Of a stretch of 64,000 nucleotides of DNA, positions 22,591 to 34,264 are shown piece by piece. Source of the stretch: Monodelphis domestica (lineage: Eukaryota > Chordata > Mammalia > Didelphimorphia > Didelphidae); assembly GCF_027887165.1 (NCBI RefSeq), contig NC_077229.1, positions 114,403,520 through 114,467,519 of the forward strand, written 5' to 3'. Numbering within the stretch: the stretch's first letter is position 1; every line of letters begins with the position of its first letter. A program made the position numbers and the translations under genes. A model generated the notes under the pieces. It had not been told where the DNA came from, searched no databases, and worked only from the letters and a program-made list of their open reading frames with translations.

Positions 22591-24290
22591 CAAGTTTCCC
22601 ACATGACATATGGCAGCCAGAGTGACTGATAAAGTCTCAACATGTGTTGGGGATGGGGAAAGTGATGAGAGAAAAAGACTGATCTGTGCCACTATGTATA
22701 ACTATTGGATCAGTGTTTTGGAGCTCAGCAGGGAGAATCAGGACCTCCAACATGCCAAGGGGGAACCACCAAGCAGAAAGTCTGTCCAACTGTTGCATTA
22801 GGAATGGGAGACAGGAAGACTATGAAGGCTGGGGCAGAGGTGCCAAGGGCCTTCTTGGGAGACCAAGTGCTTCACCATCAAACAAGGAGAGGTGGGGTGC
22901 AAGAATCAGCTGATCTCTAAGCCCAGTACTCCTATTGGGGTACCAGGCAACTAAGTCAAATCTAAATCCTCTTAAATGAACATAATTCCATCCCTTTAGA
23001 ATCTGTCCTCTCACATTCACCCTACAGAACTACAACTGGGACCACCTTCCTGAAAAGCTAAGTCTTAGTCAGATCCTGGAGTTGGGAGGCAGGGCAAGTT
23101 CCTCAGTGAATCACAAGGCACATAGTTTTGACCAATAGAAAGAGGGAATACATGAGGATGTGTCATCCACAAAGTTTAGAAGGAAGAAGCAGTGGTTTCT
23201 TCTATTAAACCCCACACCCTTATTCATTAATCCAGGAACACTCTTCAAACAAGAGGCTCCATCTCTCAACTACAAGTCCCCCCCCCCACTCCCACCCTTA
23301 ACTGACTAAGCCACAAACCTGTGAATGGGGTGGCAATCCATATTATCCATCAAGAGAATAAAAGGCTTCTTGCAGAAGGTGCTATTCAAGTTGGACTGTG
23401 AAGGACACCAGGGCCTGATACGTCCAAGTCTCAGCTGTGGGCCCTCATCAAGGATGCTTTATTAGGTCCAGAACCTTCTTACTTATCAGAAGTGGAATGG
23501 TTGCCTCAGGAATTAGGACTTAGTTCCACTGATGCTAACACCATGCTTGCTTTAGATAAGAAATAGAATACAGGAAGTAGTGTCTTGGGCTATGAATGAA
23601 TCAAATCTCTTCTTAGAAAGGTTTTGTCCCAAGTAGAGATCACCAATTCTCTATCAAATGCTTTGTTTCCTTTTGAGCCTCAGATACACCTGGTACCCAT
23701 AAATGTAGATGCCAAGACAAAAGCAGTTAACAACTCTGGGCATTGCTTAGTATGGCCCCATGAATGGGCCAGGCCAGTGTACATTCTGAGAATTGAAACT
23801 AACCCAAACTGGAACAAGGTTTATGTAATTCAAACCACCTACCAACCAAAATTTTGAATGGTAGGTTGTGTACCCTGAAAATGAGCACCCAACTAAGGTG
23901 TTTTTTTTTTAGTCATCCAACAGTTCTAGAATCAAGAATACCTCTTATAATAAGCTTCCATAAGTGAGTCACTGTACTGGTAAGCAGTCAAGCTGAATTC
24001 TATATTATGTTAGTTATTTGTCTGGCTTTAGCCAGGGAAAAAGTACTCACTAAGCCTGTATAACGTAGTGAAAACTTACAGCACAGACTTCAAAAGTATG
24101 CCATAAGAGTTGAGTTGTTACAAGCCTCTAGTTTCCTTTTAACCAAAGATTGAAAGTTTAACACTCATTCTAGAGTTGGGAGAAGCCTCTTGGAAGAAGC
24201 TTCTCAAGATAACTTATTTGTACTCTTGGAAGGGTCATGTGGAATGTGGAAACCTAAGAATTTGTTATATGCTTCAGTTGCAGATTGCTC
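22591..24290. other. Unassigned region with scattered coding-like frames
   Basis: Three overlapping frames at 22610-22920 and frames at 23460-23860 are more open than expected in AT-rich DNA. One (23624-23857) reads for 77 codons. I cannot match them to gag, pol or any known family. AATAAA occurs at 23355. An old LTR retroelement is possible but unproven. Confidence 0.25.
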
Positions 24291-24299
24291 AGGGAATTG

Positions 24300-24480
24300 G
24301 TTCCACCATTAACTTGAATATATAAAGGTCCAAAGAATTATCAGATTGACCATGTACTAGGGCATAAAAATATTGCAAACAATTGCAAAAGAGCAGAAAT
24401 AAATGCAACTTTTTCAGATCACAGTGCAAAGAATTACCACAATTTCCTGTGTAAGGAGAGATGTGACCATACACATTAAT
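24300..24480 (+). mobile_element. LINE-1 ORF2 endonuclease-end fragment
   Basis: The blocks 'attgaccatgtactagggca', 'taaaaatattgcaaacaatt' and 'tttttcagatcacagtgcaa' translate to I-D-H-V-L-G-H-K and F-S-D-H-S-A. These are the last catalytic-core motifs of the LINE-1 endonuclease (SDH box). Homology fades beyond 24480. Confidence 0.7.
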
Positions 24481-24489
24481 AAGAATTAA

Positions 24490-27400
24490 GATCTTTAGTT
24501 CTTTATTGGTCATGGGTTGGTTGGGGTTTCTGAATTATTCCTTTGAATAATATTTCTAAGAGGGAGCATTTATTGCCTATCCATCCCTCTTCTCTTTGAG
24601 GGGATCCAGAACTTGAATACAAGACTATGGCATCTGGTCATAAGCCATACCTAGTTATCCAGTCCTCCATTATTCCAGAGATAGCAGCAATAAGTCCAGT
24701 GATAAAAATAAAGAATTCTTAGACCCAAATCCTGCCAAAGGAATGCAGTTATGTCATGGCTGTACATATTTCAGCCATGTGACTGTAGGAAAGGGAACCC
24801 TTAAGGCCAAATGGGAGTTCTTGGACAAGAGCCATAAGGACAGTATTGAGGAAAAGTCCCTGCAATGGGAAGGCAAGAGTCAAAACTCAGTGTGATAAGA
24901 GCATTGTCTTAATTTCCACTTATGAATTATTTGACCTAAACCTTGATGGGAACACAGTAATTTCCAAAAACCCATCACCAAGGACCCTCAGAACAGTCAG
25001 ATAATTGTTAATTTACCAATTTAAGAACTAATGAAACATGACAGGAAGGAATTCTAGCTCCATGAAAGTAAACCCCAAGGCCATTCATTTTTTCCATTGA
25101 TTTGAAGCCTAGAGATAGGCACCAGTCTTTCAACAACTCCTTCCCAAAGTCTGACCATGAACTCTATGAGGAAGAATTTATCCAGGTGTTTGCCAGGTCA
25201 CAATGTACTGCCTTGGATATGAAATAGGTTGTTCCAGAAACAAAAAAAAAAAAACCAAACAGGATCAAGACTTTAAGCAACCCAACCTGAAGTGGAAATA
25301 CTGTCCTGACAAGATGATATCTTGAGTATTTGTTGGATGATCTCTTGGAATGTTTGAAAACCTCCAGAGTAAGGGCAAGTCAGAAATGTTTTTTCCCTGT
25401 CCCAAAGACAATAAAATCTTGGGAAACACAGGGATGCAGACTTCGACTGTTAGGGGTAAATTTAGGTAAAATTTTGACTGAATATATTATACTAGTGGTC
25501 ACCAGGGATTAATTCAAATCCCAAAAATACTCAAGTCAGCTTGGGAATTTTATGGTGGTTTAATTAATATAGAGGGAAAGAATTAAGAAGGAGAGAGTAT
25601 AAGATTTCTTTGGCCTAGCCTAAGCCAAAGGAAGTTCAGAGAACTCAGCCACCAGGCCTCCTCAGAAGATTAAAACTAGCTTGGTTTCCAGCCACAAGGT
25701 CTACTGAGATGAGGGACCTCCTAAGAGGCTAGTGCTTTAGGAAGTAAAGGAAAAAGGAATTAGCCTAAATTATTCACCCAAGTCACTCAGGGACCATGTT
25801 TCACCTAACCCACTTTACAGAGCTTCTCCCAGTTACCTCACCGGCAAGCTACAACTTGCCAAACTGCCAGGACATCCAGCATGCTGCCATGAGCCATGTC
25901 TCCACGAGAGCACCTCAGGAGGAAGTGCCACAAATAGACTTACATCACTGCCTGCATCTCACATATACCAATAGTAGCTTAAGCTTGACTTAGGACAGCC
26001 CAGGGGTCTGTCAGTTGTTTCTTATTTGTCACTTGCTAGCACATGTCTATCATTGGCCATCCTCCTAGATACTTAATCCTTAAGTAGGGGTGTAGACAGT
26101 CCTGTTAGGATTTTAAAAACAAAATCAGTAGAAAATCTAAAATTCTCACTCCAATGTACTGCTTCCTAGTGATGCTGCCATTGCCTGCTCTCCTCTTCCT
26201 TAAGAGGATATAAAAGAGAAGTAATGTTTATTGACCCTTCCAAATCTAAGCAGAGGGAGCTGGCTCACTTTTCATATTTCCCCCACTATCAAGCCTTGAT
26301 CAGTTTCAAGGTAAGGATGAGGAAGCCCTGGGCAGCTCAGATGTACATTACAACTAGCCAGATCTGCATTGGGTTCCAAAAATTAGAGGAAGAAATACAA
26401 GTGATTTACCCAATTGCTGAATGGATAGGCGAGAACCAGCACTTTCAAAATAATCCTACCTAGAAAACTGAAGACCGCTACATCAGTGATCCTCTGCTCA
26501 GGCTTGCCTGGAGAACCTACCCAAAACAGGACCAAAGGACCAGATTTTGTTACAGGAAGCTGACCCAGAGAGATTGCTTGTCCTGAGCAAGGGACAGGTC
26601 TGGGATCTGGTAGATGCCATGATGGAATGTCTTCTGGAGAAGTAGGAAAAAGTTTCTGGTGAACTCAAGAATACCTTGTACCAAATTTAAAAATTTTATG
26701 CCATCTGGTCACATAAAGCAACATGGTGACACATTCCTTTTGGGGAAAAGTCTACTAGGACTCTAATCCTTGACCATTATTAGTGGGCACTGGGATTAGC
26801 CACATGTCATTACAGTATAAATTGACTTTTTGGTTGTATAATTTGGGGTACCCTGTATAGAGTCCAATGCATTGGCAGACACATTAAGATCAATAAGGAG
26901 AAAAGGAAAGTTCAAGAGTTGAGTTTGTGTGTCATTACTTCAGTTTCTTCAAAACTGACACTGCTATAGGTTAGAGCAGGTTCTAGACTGACCTAGTAAG
27001 GATGGAATTGAAGTCAGTATTCCATTTAGATGTTAACCAAAATTCAGGTAATTTAGATCATTTAACAATTAAAAGGTTACTTAATAGCATAATATATTCA
27101 ATAAGTACACTAATGTTCTCTAAATTGGACAGACTTTCTAGGTGGAAGCTCATCTGTCAGCAGAGCAGGTATGGCAACATATTTTGGGAAATCTGTCAAT
27201 CTGAAGGACAGACTTTACATGGGTAGTTACCAAGCAGCCACACCACTTTTCCAGAGGTCCTGAATACTGTTTAAAGTGAGGCACGTTGAAGCCTTTGTCT
27301 ACCATGTAAATCAGATCCTGGGGACCAGTTTCCCCATTCAGGAGAAAAACCAACCTGGCCCTGCCCATATGGCAGAGGAAGGACAAAACTCAGTAGATAA

Positions 27401-27490
27401 TGGCTCTTGCAAAGGTTGATAAGCTACATGCTGAGGGTACTACCTTTGACAGACGTCAGGTAAGTGGTCAACCTAAAGACTAGCTGCAGA
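24490..27490. other. Unassigned, possibly old LTR-element sequence
   Basis: No gene identified. 25560-26220 is GC-richer and purine/CAG-rich like some LTRs. A TATAAAAG motif (26209-26216), an ATG at 26224 opening 79 codons, and a consensus-like splice donor (AAG/GTAAGG at 26308-26316) fall within about 110 bp. An A run lies at 25242-25254. Confidence 0.25.
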
Positions 27491-27494
27491 AAAT

Positions 27495-27592
27495 CCAGGA
27501 TTTATTAAATACATACTCTAGGGCTAGGCACTTTAGTTAAGTCTCTTACAAATATCTTACTTGATCCTCACAACAATAGAATTATTATCCAT
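27495..27592 (-). repeat. CORE-SINE/MIR fragment
   Basis: 'tttattaaatacatactcta', 'ggctaggcacttt' and 'gatcctcacaacaatagaat' follow the order of the MIR tail in antisense ('tttattaagcacctactatg ... gatcctcacaacaaccct'). It is truncated before the core. Confidence 0.6.
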
Positions 27593-27619
27593 CTTTTTAC
27601 TTGAATGTATTACAGATCT

Positions 27620-27810
27620 GGGAAAACCAATTTTATTTTTTAGTTTAATTAAAAACAAAGTCTTCATTACCCCCTCTGAATTAAGAAAATGTGAACAAAC
27701 CCTTTATAAGAATGTATGTAGTCAAGCTAAACATTCTCATTGGCCATCTAAAGTTAGATCTCAACCTGCACACAGTATCACCCTCTATCAAGGGTAAAAG
27801 AATGTCGGTC
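27620..27810 (-). mobile_element. LINE-1 3' UTR fragment
   Basis: 'agaatgtatgtagtcaagct', 'aaacattctcattggccat' and 'gttagatctcaacctgcac' match the marsupial LINE-1 3' UTR in antisense ('atgtatagtcaagcaaaaca ... cattggccatgtcc'). Confidence 0.6.
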
Positions 27811-27835
27811 CTCATGAATTGAGGAAAGTTCCCAT

Positions 27836-27860
27836 GTACACACACACACACATATATATT
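27836..27860. repeat. (CA)n/(TA)n short microsatellite
   Basis: Short alternating run of 'cacaca' followed by 'tatatat'. Confidence 0.9.
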
Positions 27861-28329
27861 TAGTCAGCCAAGTTCCAACTTATTTTCCCCTCTCTCTCCA
27901 TATTAAGGCAGAGCACAAGAATAAATTACATCCAATGTATAATTTAAAAAACAATTAGGAGTGACCATATCCTAAGGAATTTCATACTGTAGTCAACTTC
28001 TATCAGGTGGTGGGAGGAATGGTTCATTATTAAACTTCTGGAATATTACTTGGTCTTTATGCTAATTTGAGTTCAATAGTTAGTATTCCATTAAATTTAT
28101 GGGCCCCAACTTGTTCACCCATTCTCCCATTTATGGGGTAAATCCCTCATTCTTATTCTATCACAATAATCTGTTATACATCCTTTCAATTTATTTTATT
28201 TAGGATCAATACCACCCTGCCTCTATTTAATTGTTTAGTGAAATGTCTATACCCACTTGTATGTGGTATGTATTCTTTTTGACTAGATGATCGAGGTTCA
28301 AGCTCCCACCCACTCTCCCTCATTTATGT

Positions 28330-29155
28330 CTACTTGTGGACTCTCATTATGTGAGAGGGTTTTTCCTCACCTTCCTTTTCATTTGCTCATTCCAATATTC
28401 TTTTAACTTTCCAATCTTTAAGACAGAATCACTTCCATGTCTTTTTCAATAAGGTTTTCTCTGTGAATCCTGAGATATCAGGGGGACACACAATCTCATA
28501 TTTGAATGTAGTGATTTCTCTTTAAGTCCCTCATGCATGTTCATTCTTACTTTTAATGTTTCTCTTCACTTGTTTTAAAATCCAGTTTCTCAGCAGTTCT
28601 AGTCTTTTCCATCAAGAATGCTTGAAAGTTTTCATTAAAGTTCATCCCTCATTCTCCCCCTCCCCCCACTGCATTATATTCAGTTTTGTTGGATAAGTTA
28701 CTCTTGTCTTCAACACCATCCTTTGCCTTCTGGTATGTTATATTCCAAGCTTAGCTGTTCTTCAATATTGGTTGCTGCCAAACTATGATTCCTACAATGA
28801 CTCCTTAGTACTTAAATTGTTTGACTGCTTGCAGCCTTCCTCCACCTCCCACCCCATTGAATGGGAAAATCTGCATTTTGAATATGTTCTGAGTTTTCAT
28901 AGGGAGGGTGGCCTGTTTCCACTTTGACCTTTCTTTCCATGAAGTCTGGGCAGTTTTAAAGATTTTTAAATCTCAAACTCCTTTTTTAGACAGCTAGTCC
29001 AATGATAGTTTATGAGATCTTAACATTTTCTTTTAGCCTTTTGAGTTCTTCCTAAGATTTTGGCTTCTAATTTGGTCTATTCAAATTTTTAGATTTTGTT
29101 GTTTGGGCACAGTTTTGTATTTCTTGTTCCAAGCATTTAACTCCTTGACTCTTAA
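28330..29155 (-). mobile_element. LINE-1/HAL1 ORF1 remnant
   Basis: In antisense the region carries the ORF1 landmarks in order: 'tccatcaagaatgcttgaaa' (the 'gcattcctgatg' end block), 'gttggataagttactcttgt', 'tggtatgttatattccaagc' and 'gattcctacaatgactcctt', then a pyrimidine-rich coiled-coil part to about 29155. It is about as diverged as the plus-strand ORF1 copy at 17852-19060. No open frame remains. Confidence 0.65.
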
Positions 29156-29159
29156 TTTT

Positions 29160-29760
29160 AGCTAGAACTTGAAGGAATCCAGGATATAGAAATGAGGGAG
29201 AGCATTAAAGACATGGAAGACAGTTTCTTGTGAGAGGAACTCAAAAAGAGGCCAGAGCCACCAAGTTGAAGGGTATATAAAGACAAGGTGTATAAGAAGA
29301 TTGAAGTTTGGAGACCACATCATGAAAGAATTTAAATGCTACAAAGGACATGCACTTGATTCTGGAGGTTAATTGGAAGCAACTATAATTCATTCAATAG
29401 GTCTATGACGTGGTCAGACCTTAAATCTAGGTAAACTTGACAGCTGAATGAAAGAAACTGGAGTGGAGAGGGACTTGAGACTTCTATAGCAAGCTATTGC
29501 TATAATCTGGGCATGGAAGTCTTTCACCAGAAAGATGGCTAAGCCAGAGCAGAGCTGGGGGTTGTATTCCAAGATATTAAAAAGGTGAAACAGATAGGGT
29601 TCCTTTACAGATTTAATGAGGAATTAAGGATGAGATACTAAGGACTAGAAGATGCTTAGGTCTCTGGGAAACTTTAAGAAGTTACTGGTATCTGAGAGTA
29701 TCTAGGTCTAAAGTTTCCTGAAAAAGCCTTTTTATATTTCTGATTTTGGGGGGGACTAGA
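29160..29760 (-). mobile_element. LINE-2 fragment (ORF2 C-terminal end)
   Basis: Antisense to the C-terminal part of the LINE-2 ORF. Examples are 'catgaaagaatttaaatgct', 'ttctggaggttaattggaag', 'gacgtggtcagacctta', 'gtggagagggacttgagac' and 'tgctataatctgggcatg'. These correspond to the well-known LINE-2 blocks around 'gatcactctggcagctgagt'. The copy is degenerate and non-coding. Confidence 0.7.
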
Positions 29761-30829
29761 TTAATACCCCCTTAAATGGAAACCAGTCACTTCTTACATA
29801 GAAGTCCAGTTTTTAATATCCTAAGACTTACTTGTCTGGGAAGCAAATACTTCCTTCCCTAGAGACCTTTAGGATACTTTGTTCTCTAAAAAACTTATTG
29901 GGGTGGAAATGTTTTCCCCTGAGAAAAACCTTTGTTACACTGGAAGCAGTAGTGATTTTGGTGGTAAGGGATGATAGCAGTGGTTTACAGAAGATAGGTT
30001 AAACCAGGGTACTGATTATATATAGGTTTTTTTTTTTTAGAACTAGAAATGTTAGACATTTAAACCAACCCCCCCGCCCCTTTCATCAGAGGAATGGGGC
30101 CTACGAAACAGTTGCCCCAAGTTACAGTGGCCAGTCCTCTATTTAGAACTTGTTCCTACCTCTCTCCTTAATTACACAAGCTGGGCAGACTCTTTGCAGC
30201 TAGAGGAGGACCATTTCAAGCTGCTTTATTATACTGTACAGCAGTAATTATTAGTCTAGACACTAAACGGTAAATAGCCCTATGTCCCCTCTCAATGTTC
30301 TCCAAGCCCCCCTCAAGTTTGAAAGCTTTTAACACCAGACAGGGATTAGAGAGGCTAGTAGCTGGAAGTTCCATCAGTGCCTACAACTTCAGATTATGTA
30401 TGGGATAAGGAATCAGTGTACCAAGTAAGCTGGATCCTGCTGCCTCGATTTCATCTCAAATTCTTGGTTTTTCCTTTCAGATTTAGCAGAGGTAACATTT
30501 CTTCCGACTTTTCCTGATATTTTAGAAAAAACTTCCCATCTACTTAAATTGTAGGTCTTGTAAAAATATTAAAAGTAGCTGTTCTATTGTGGCCAATAGC
30601 CTCTTCATTCTATCCAGGTGTCCCAAGGGAAGGTTTATCTATAGGGGTCTTCCCGTTTTTTGTTTTTTTTTAAAGGCTTTTTGGCTTTTTAGGTTTACTG
30701 AGTGAGTCATTAAACTGGCAAAGAATAGGCTTCAACTATACCCTAGTTTATGGATGAGTTTTTAAAAGCTCTTTGCAAGAACTTGGTAGAAATCTTGTTA
30801 TTAGTTGCTTTTTGCTCCCATCCCTCACC
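29761..30829. other. Unassigned, moderately unique-looking sequence
   Basis: No repeat recognised. A polypyrimidine-AG motif ('tttttcctttcag', 30468-30480) resembles a splice acceptor, but no exon-like frame follows. Confidence 0.35.
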
Positions 30830-31330
30830 TCCGCAAAACAAACTGGTCACTGGTTAGACTTCCAGGTCTTTCTACCGTCTCTTCACGTTGTCTGCTACTC
30901 TTCAAGGGAGCGTTTTAAAGCAGACTTGCTTTCATCGTAAACTGGATTTCTTCCAAAAGCCGAGGCTGACCTACTTCCCGGTTAGGACGGAAAGCCCCAA
31001 TACAAATCAGCTGCAGCTGTCCTCGGCTTAAGGCAGTCTCAGGTGGAAAGTCTTCCTTTGCCCGCGGACCAGAGTTTTATATGGCGGAGCTGGAATGCCA
31101 AAAGGCTGGCAATACCTAGTCTAACTGGAGTGTGGTTGATGGCTACTCATTGTGGCTGTTACCAAAGAAAAGTCGGTATTGTTTACTCTAGAGATTCCAA
31201 AAGAACAGACTTCAAACGTTCCCTAGACACACTCAGTCCTTGAGACTCTAGGTGTTGAATTCAAACAAACAGTGGAGACTCCTAAACCAATATGCTAGCC
31301 CTACGTGGAGTTAGAAAATCCACATCAGCG
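30830..31330. promoter_or_regulatory. CpG-enriched patch, candidate regulatory element
   Basis: About 13 CpG dinucleotides fall within 370 bp (30870-31240), in a window where CpG is otherwise very rare. It holds a CCGCGG (31062-31067), paired E-box CAGCTG motifs (31008-31019) and a 'TTTTATATGGCGG' element (31075-31087) combining a TATA-like run and a YY1-like ATGGCGG core. It sits in the longest stretch free of recognised repeats nearby. A 66-codon frame (31043-31243) looks incidental. It could be a small CpG-island promoter, an enhancer, or GC-richer old repeat DNA. Confidence 0.35.
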
Positions 31331-31514
31331 TTGTTTTCCATCTTATCTGTGTTTTCTTAAGGGTTTCCCACTGATATTTTAATCCAGTTCCCCTCATACA
31401 ATGTTGATTGCTGCAATGCAGCCTGTTTGGCACATTCCCAACCCTTCTGCTCAAAGCACCTCCAAGTTAGAGATAGATAGGAATTTTGCTATCTATTTGT
31501 TGTCTGAATCAGAC

Positions 31515-31680
31515 AGGTTTTTTTTAAAATTGAAAAAGGTTTTTACTCGATTTAGGATCTTTCCCCATGGTTCCATGATTCAATTCTTTCCCTCCCCTCC
31601 CCTGTAACCAATGAGCGGTTCCAGTGGGTTTAAATGTGTCTTTGGATCAATTTAGGTCTGATCCCTAGGAAGAGAAAGGA
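31515..31680 (-). mobile_element. 5'-truncated LINE-1, 3' UTR
   Basis: T-rich start, then 'ccccatggttccatgattca', 'tctttccctcccctcccctg', 'gttccagtgggtttaaatgt' and 'gtctttggatcaatttaggt'. These follow the antisense 3' UTR of marsupial LINE-1 ('ccatggttacatgattcatg ... attccactgggtttacatgt'). Confidence 0.7.
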
Positions 31681-33004
31681 TCTTGATGTAAGACAACTCT
31701 AGAGGTGGTAACTTACTAGGAGAGAGAAGCAATAGTGTAGGAGTTCTTGCACTCTTATCTTTTCCCTCTGTCCCTAACCTGGACTTCGTTTACAGACCAC
31801 CCCCTCCTCCACATCTTAGTCCACTCTTCATCCTTTTCTCTGAACATAAAATAGAACAGCCACATGTTTTTTTCTTTAGCACATGCCCCTAGCATCAGTC
31901 TTGGTGGGGCATTTCCTTTACTTAAATTATCCAGGAAAAAATACATGACTTTTGAGTGCCTAGTTAGAGCACTTGGGATCAAGATTCTCTTTTTTTGGCT
32001 AGTTTCCTTGATTGCCCTATTGTATTTCACCGTAGACCCCTAACCTCCCCTTCCCTGCCTTCTCAGTTTATAAAGAAAATAAAGTTTCCTAAGGATAGAG
32101 AAGAACCTGAATCAAGTATTGGAAAGGCCACTTGGGAAAGGAGATAGTCAGGAAAACAGAGTAAGTGAGAAAGAAAAGGAAGTCAACAAATGTAGACTTC
32201 TCCCAAACAAATCTTTACTAGGACTATCTCAGATCATCCTAGGTAAAGATCCTATCCTGAATGCACTTTCTTCTAGAAGACTGACTCAGCAGAGACTAAA
32301 GTCACTCAAACTTTAAAAAGCTCAAAGATTAAGTTGCAGAGTTACAAGTTGGAAGTAAATGCTCTCAGACAACCAAGTCCTCTTGAAAGAGTGTCTCCTT
32401 GTCTCAAACTTATATATCTTTCCTAGCCCTCCCCACCCCGGTAAATGGAATTACTTTCACCTGGTGCCAATAAAATGATCTCTTTACTCACATCCCTTCT
32501 CCACCCCTTCAAGTCCTTTGGTTCAAGGCACACAACCAGAGCCTTTCCTCTATTTAGGAGAGTTTTTTTTTTAACCCTTACCCTGCTAATTAGATGAGGG
32601 TACCTCCAAAAGTCATTTCAAGAATTCAGATGATTTCATTTTAAAGAAATAATTCGGTGAAACAGAATGGTAGGGGCAAAAAGCATGAAAAGTCATTTGC
32701 GACAGCTGTGGTGAGCCCAAAGCATTTCTCTCTTTTCTCATAGTACTAGAGATGGGATAGAATAGATTTAAGAAAGTAAGGCAGAAATTTCATTTGTTGT
32801 GGGAATAGTGTGTGTTTGAGTGTGTGCTACGGAGAGAGAAAGCCTTATTCAGTGGAAAGATTTCTAGAACTGGCTCAGATGTCTTGCACTTTAATCATGG
32901 TTTTCAGTCCCAATCAATGTGTAATCTTAGAAAAGTAGTTTCTCCTCTGTTTGTCTCAGTTTATTCATCTGTAAGATTGATTAATATGACAAAAGAAGAA
33001 AAAT
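31681..33004. other. Unassigned sequence
   Basis: No gene found; the frame at 31755-32030 (minus, 91 codons) has no recognisable domain. No repeat assigned. Confidence 0.35.
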
Positions 33005-33490
33005 AACAAGTATTGGATGGGATAAATAATAACAAATATACTAGCCTACTGTTGGTTAAGCTATGGGAAATGGTCTATATGTATAAAATATTTACAGCAA
33101 CTCTTTTCATGAAGGCTAATGGAAACTAAGATGGTATCTTCCTCTTAGGGAATAGTTAAACAAAATTATAGTATATGAATATAATGGAATACTATTCTGC
33201 TATAAAAATGATGAAATGGGCAGCTTCAGAGGAAATATTTGTGAGCTATGGCAGAGAAAAGAGGCTAGAACTAAGAGAACAAATTATATAATGATAAAAG
33301 AGACAAAATTTTATTTTACTAGACTGCAACTATATACTTTCTTTTTCGCTTTTAATTTGTTGACTTGGAAGGGGGGAGGAGAACAAGAAAGGGGAACTGC
33401 CAGATTAATAAATATTTTAAATGGATAAAAGGGAATAATTATAGTATACAAAGGAAACACATAAAAATTTAAAATAAAAAATAATTGAAA
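33005..33490 (+). mobile_element. LINE-1 3' end, degenerate
   Basis: Sense-strand ORF2 end and 3' UTR: 'aaaatatttacagcaactct', 'ggaatagttaaacaaaatta', 'gtatatgaatataatggaat', 'actattctgctataaaaatg', then a G-rich 'gaaggggggaggagaacaag' and an A-rich end. The order matches the LINE-1 tail ('atttatagcagctctttttg ... tatgaatgtaatggaatact'). It is truncated at the 5' side. Confidence 0.75.
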
Positions 33491-33657
33491 CAAGGCCAAT
33501 GAACAGAGGATTATAAGAAGGCAGGATCATAATCTAGAATGGGAAGGGAGGGACCACAGATAACATCTAGTCTAAGGATACTTTGATTAGGGTCTATGAA
33601 TGTTTAAAAAATATTTGTTTAACTGTCCTTCAGTATAATTGGTTTCCTTTGTGGGAA

Positions 33658-33880
33658 GTGAGATGGTGTAGTATGAAGAGCACCAGGCTTGGAGTAGAGA
33701 AAACCTAAGTTCAAATGTGGCCTTATATATTTACCAGCAGTGTGACCCTAGGTGAGTCACTTAAACTCTATTTGTCTGTTTTTTTTATCTGTAAAATGGA
33801 ATAAATGATAAATATAATACCTACCTCTCAGGGTAGTTGTGAGAAACTAGTGAAATAATATTTGCACAGTTCCTACTACA
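33658..33880 (+). repeat. CORE-SINE (MIR/THER-like), 5' part of a split copy
   Basis: Starts with 'agatggtgtagtatgaagag' and the tRNA-like 'aagttcaaatgtggcc'. The core 'agcagtgtgaccctaggtga', 'tttttatctgtaaaatggaa' and 'taatacctacctctcagggt' follow. The copy stops at 'tttgcacagttcc' and resumes at 34134. Confidence 0.8.
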
Positions 33881-34133
33881 TTTTTGTTTAATAATTTCAC
33901 TCATCTTTAACTCTTTGTGATCCTATTTGGGGTTTTCTTGGAAAAGATACTGGACTGGTTTGCCATTTCCTCCTCCATGTCATTTTATAAATGAGAAACT
34001 GAGCCAAAAAGGGACAAATTACTTGCCTAAGGTCATTCAGCTAGTAAATGTCTGAGGCCAAATTTGAGCTCAAGAAGATGAGTCTTTCTGACTCTAAGCC
34101 TGACATTCTATCCACTGTGCCATCAAATTTCCC
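33881..34133 (-). mobile_element. MAR1-type SINE inserted into a CORE-SINE
   Basis: In antisense: 'aactctttgtgatcctattt', 'ggggttttcttggaaaagat', 'actggactggtttgccattt', 'cctcctccatgtcattttat', then a CORE-SINE body ('aaggtcattcagctagtaaa') and head ('ctatccactgtgccatc'). The 'ggtttgccatttcctcctcc' module is the RTE-related 3' end of marsupial MAR1 SINEs. This element is strong evidence that the genome is marsupial. Confidence 0.85.
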
Positions 34134-34185
34134 ACTTGGCACATAGTAGGAGCTATACAAATTTTGCTATTATAATCCTGTGTAT
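34134..34185 (+). repeat. CORE-SINE, 3' part of the split copy
   Basis: 'acttggcacatagtaggagc' and 'tatacaaattttgctattat' continue the SINE interrupted at 33880 ('gcacagtgcctggcacatag ... tataaatgctattatta'). Confidence 0.75.
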
Positions 34186-34264
34186 TTTGTTTTATGCATT
34201 TAAACACATGCAAGAAAGGGTCTATTGTATTGGGGAAAAGCAGGTTAAGCTTTCTGATCTTGTA

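Noticed and set aside
24331..24436. 10-bp direct repeat 'caaagaatta' on both sides of a LINE-1 endonuclease fragment, first taken as a TSD
   Set aside because: LINE-1 similarity appears to continue past both copies, so the repeat is likely coincidental.
29700..31300. Splice-acceptor-like 'tttttcctttcag' at 30468 as evidence of an exon
   Set aside because: No open frame or donor at a sensible distance follows; such motifs are frequent in T-rich DNA.
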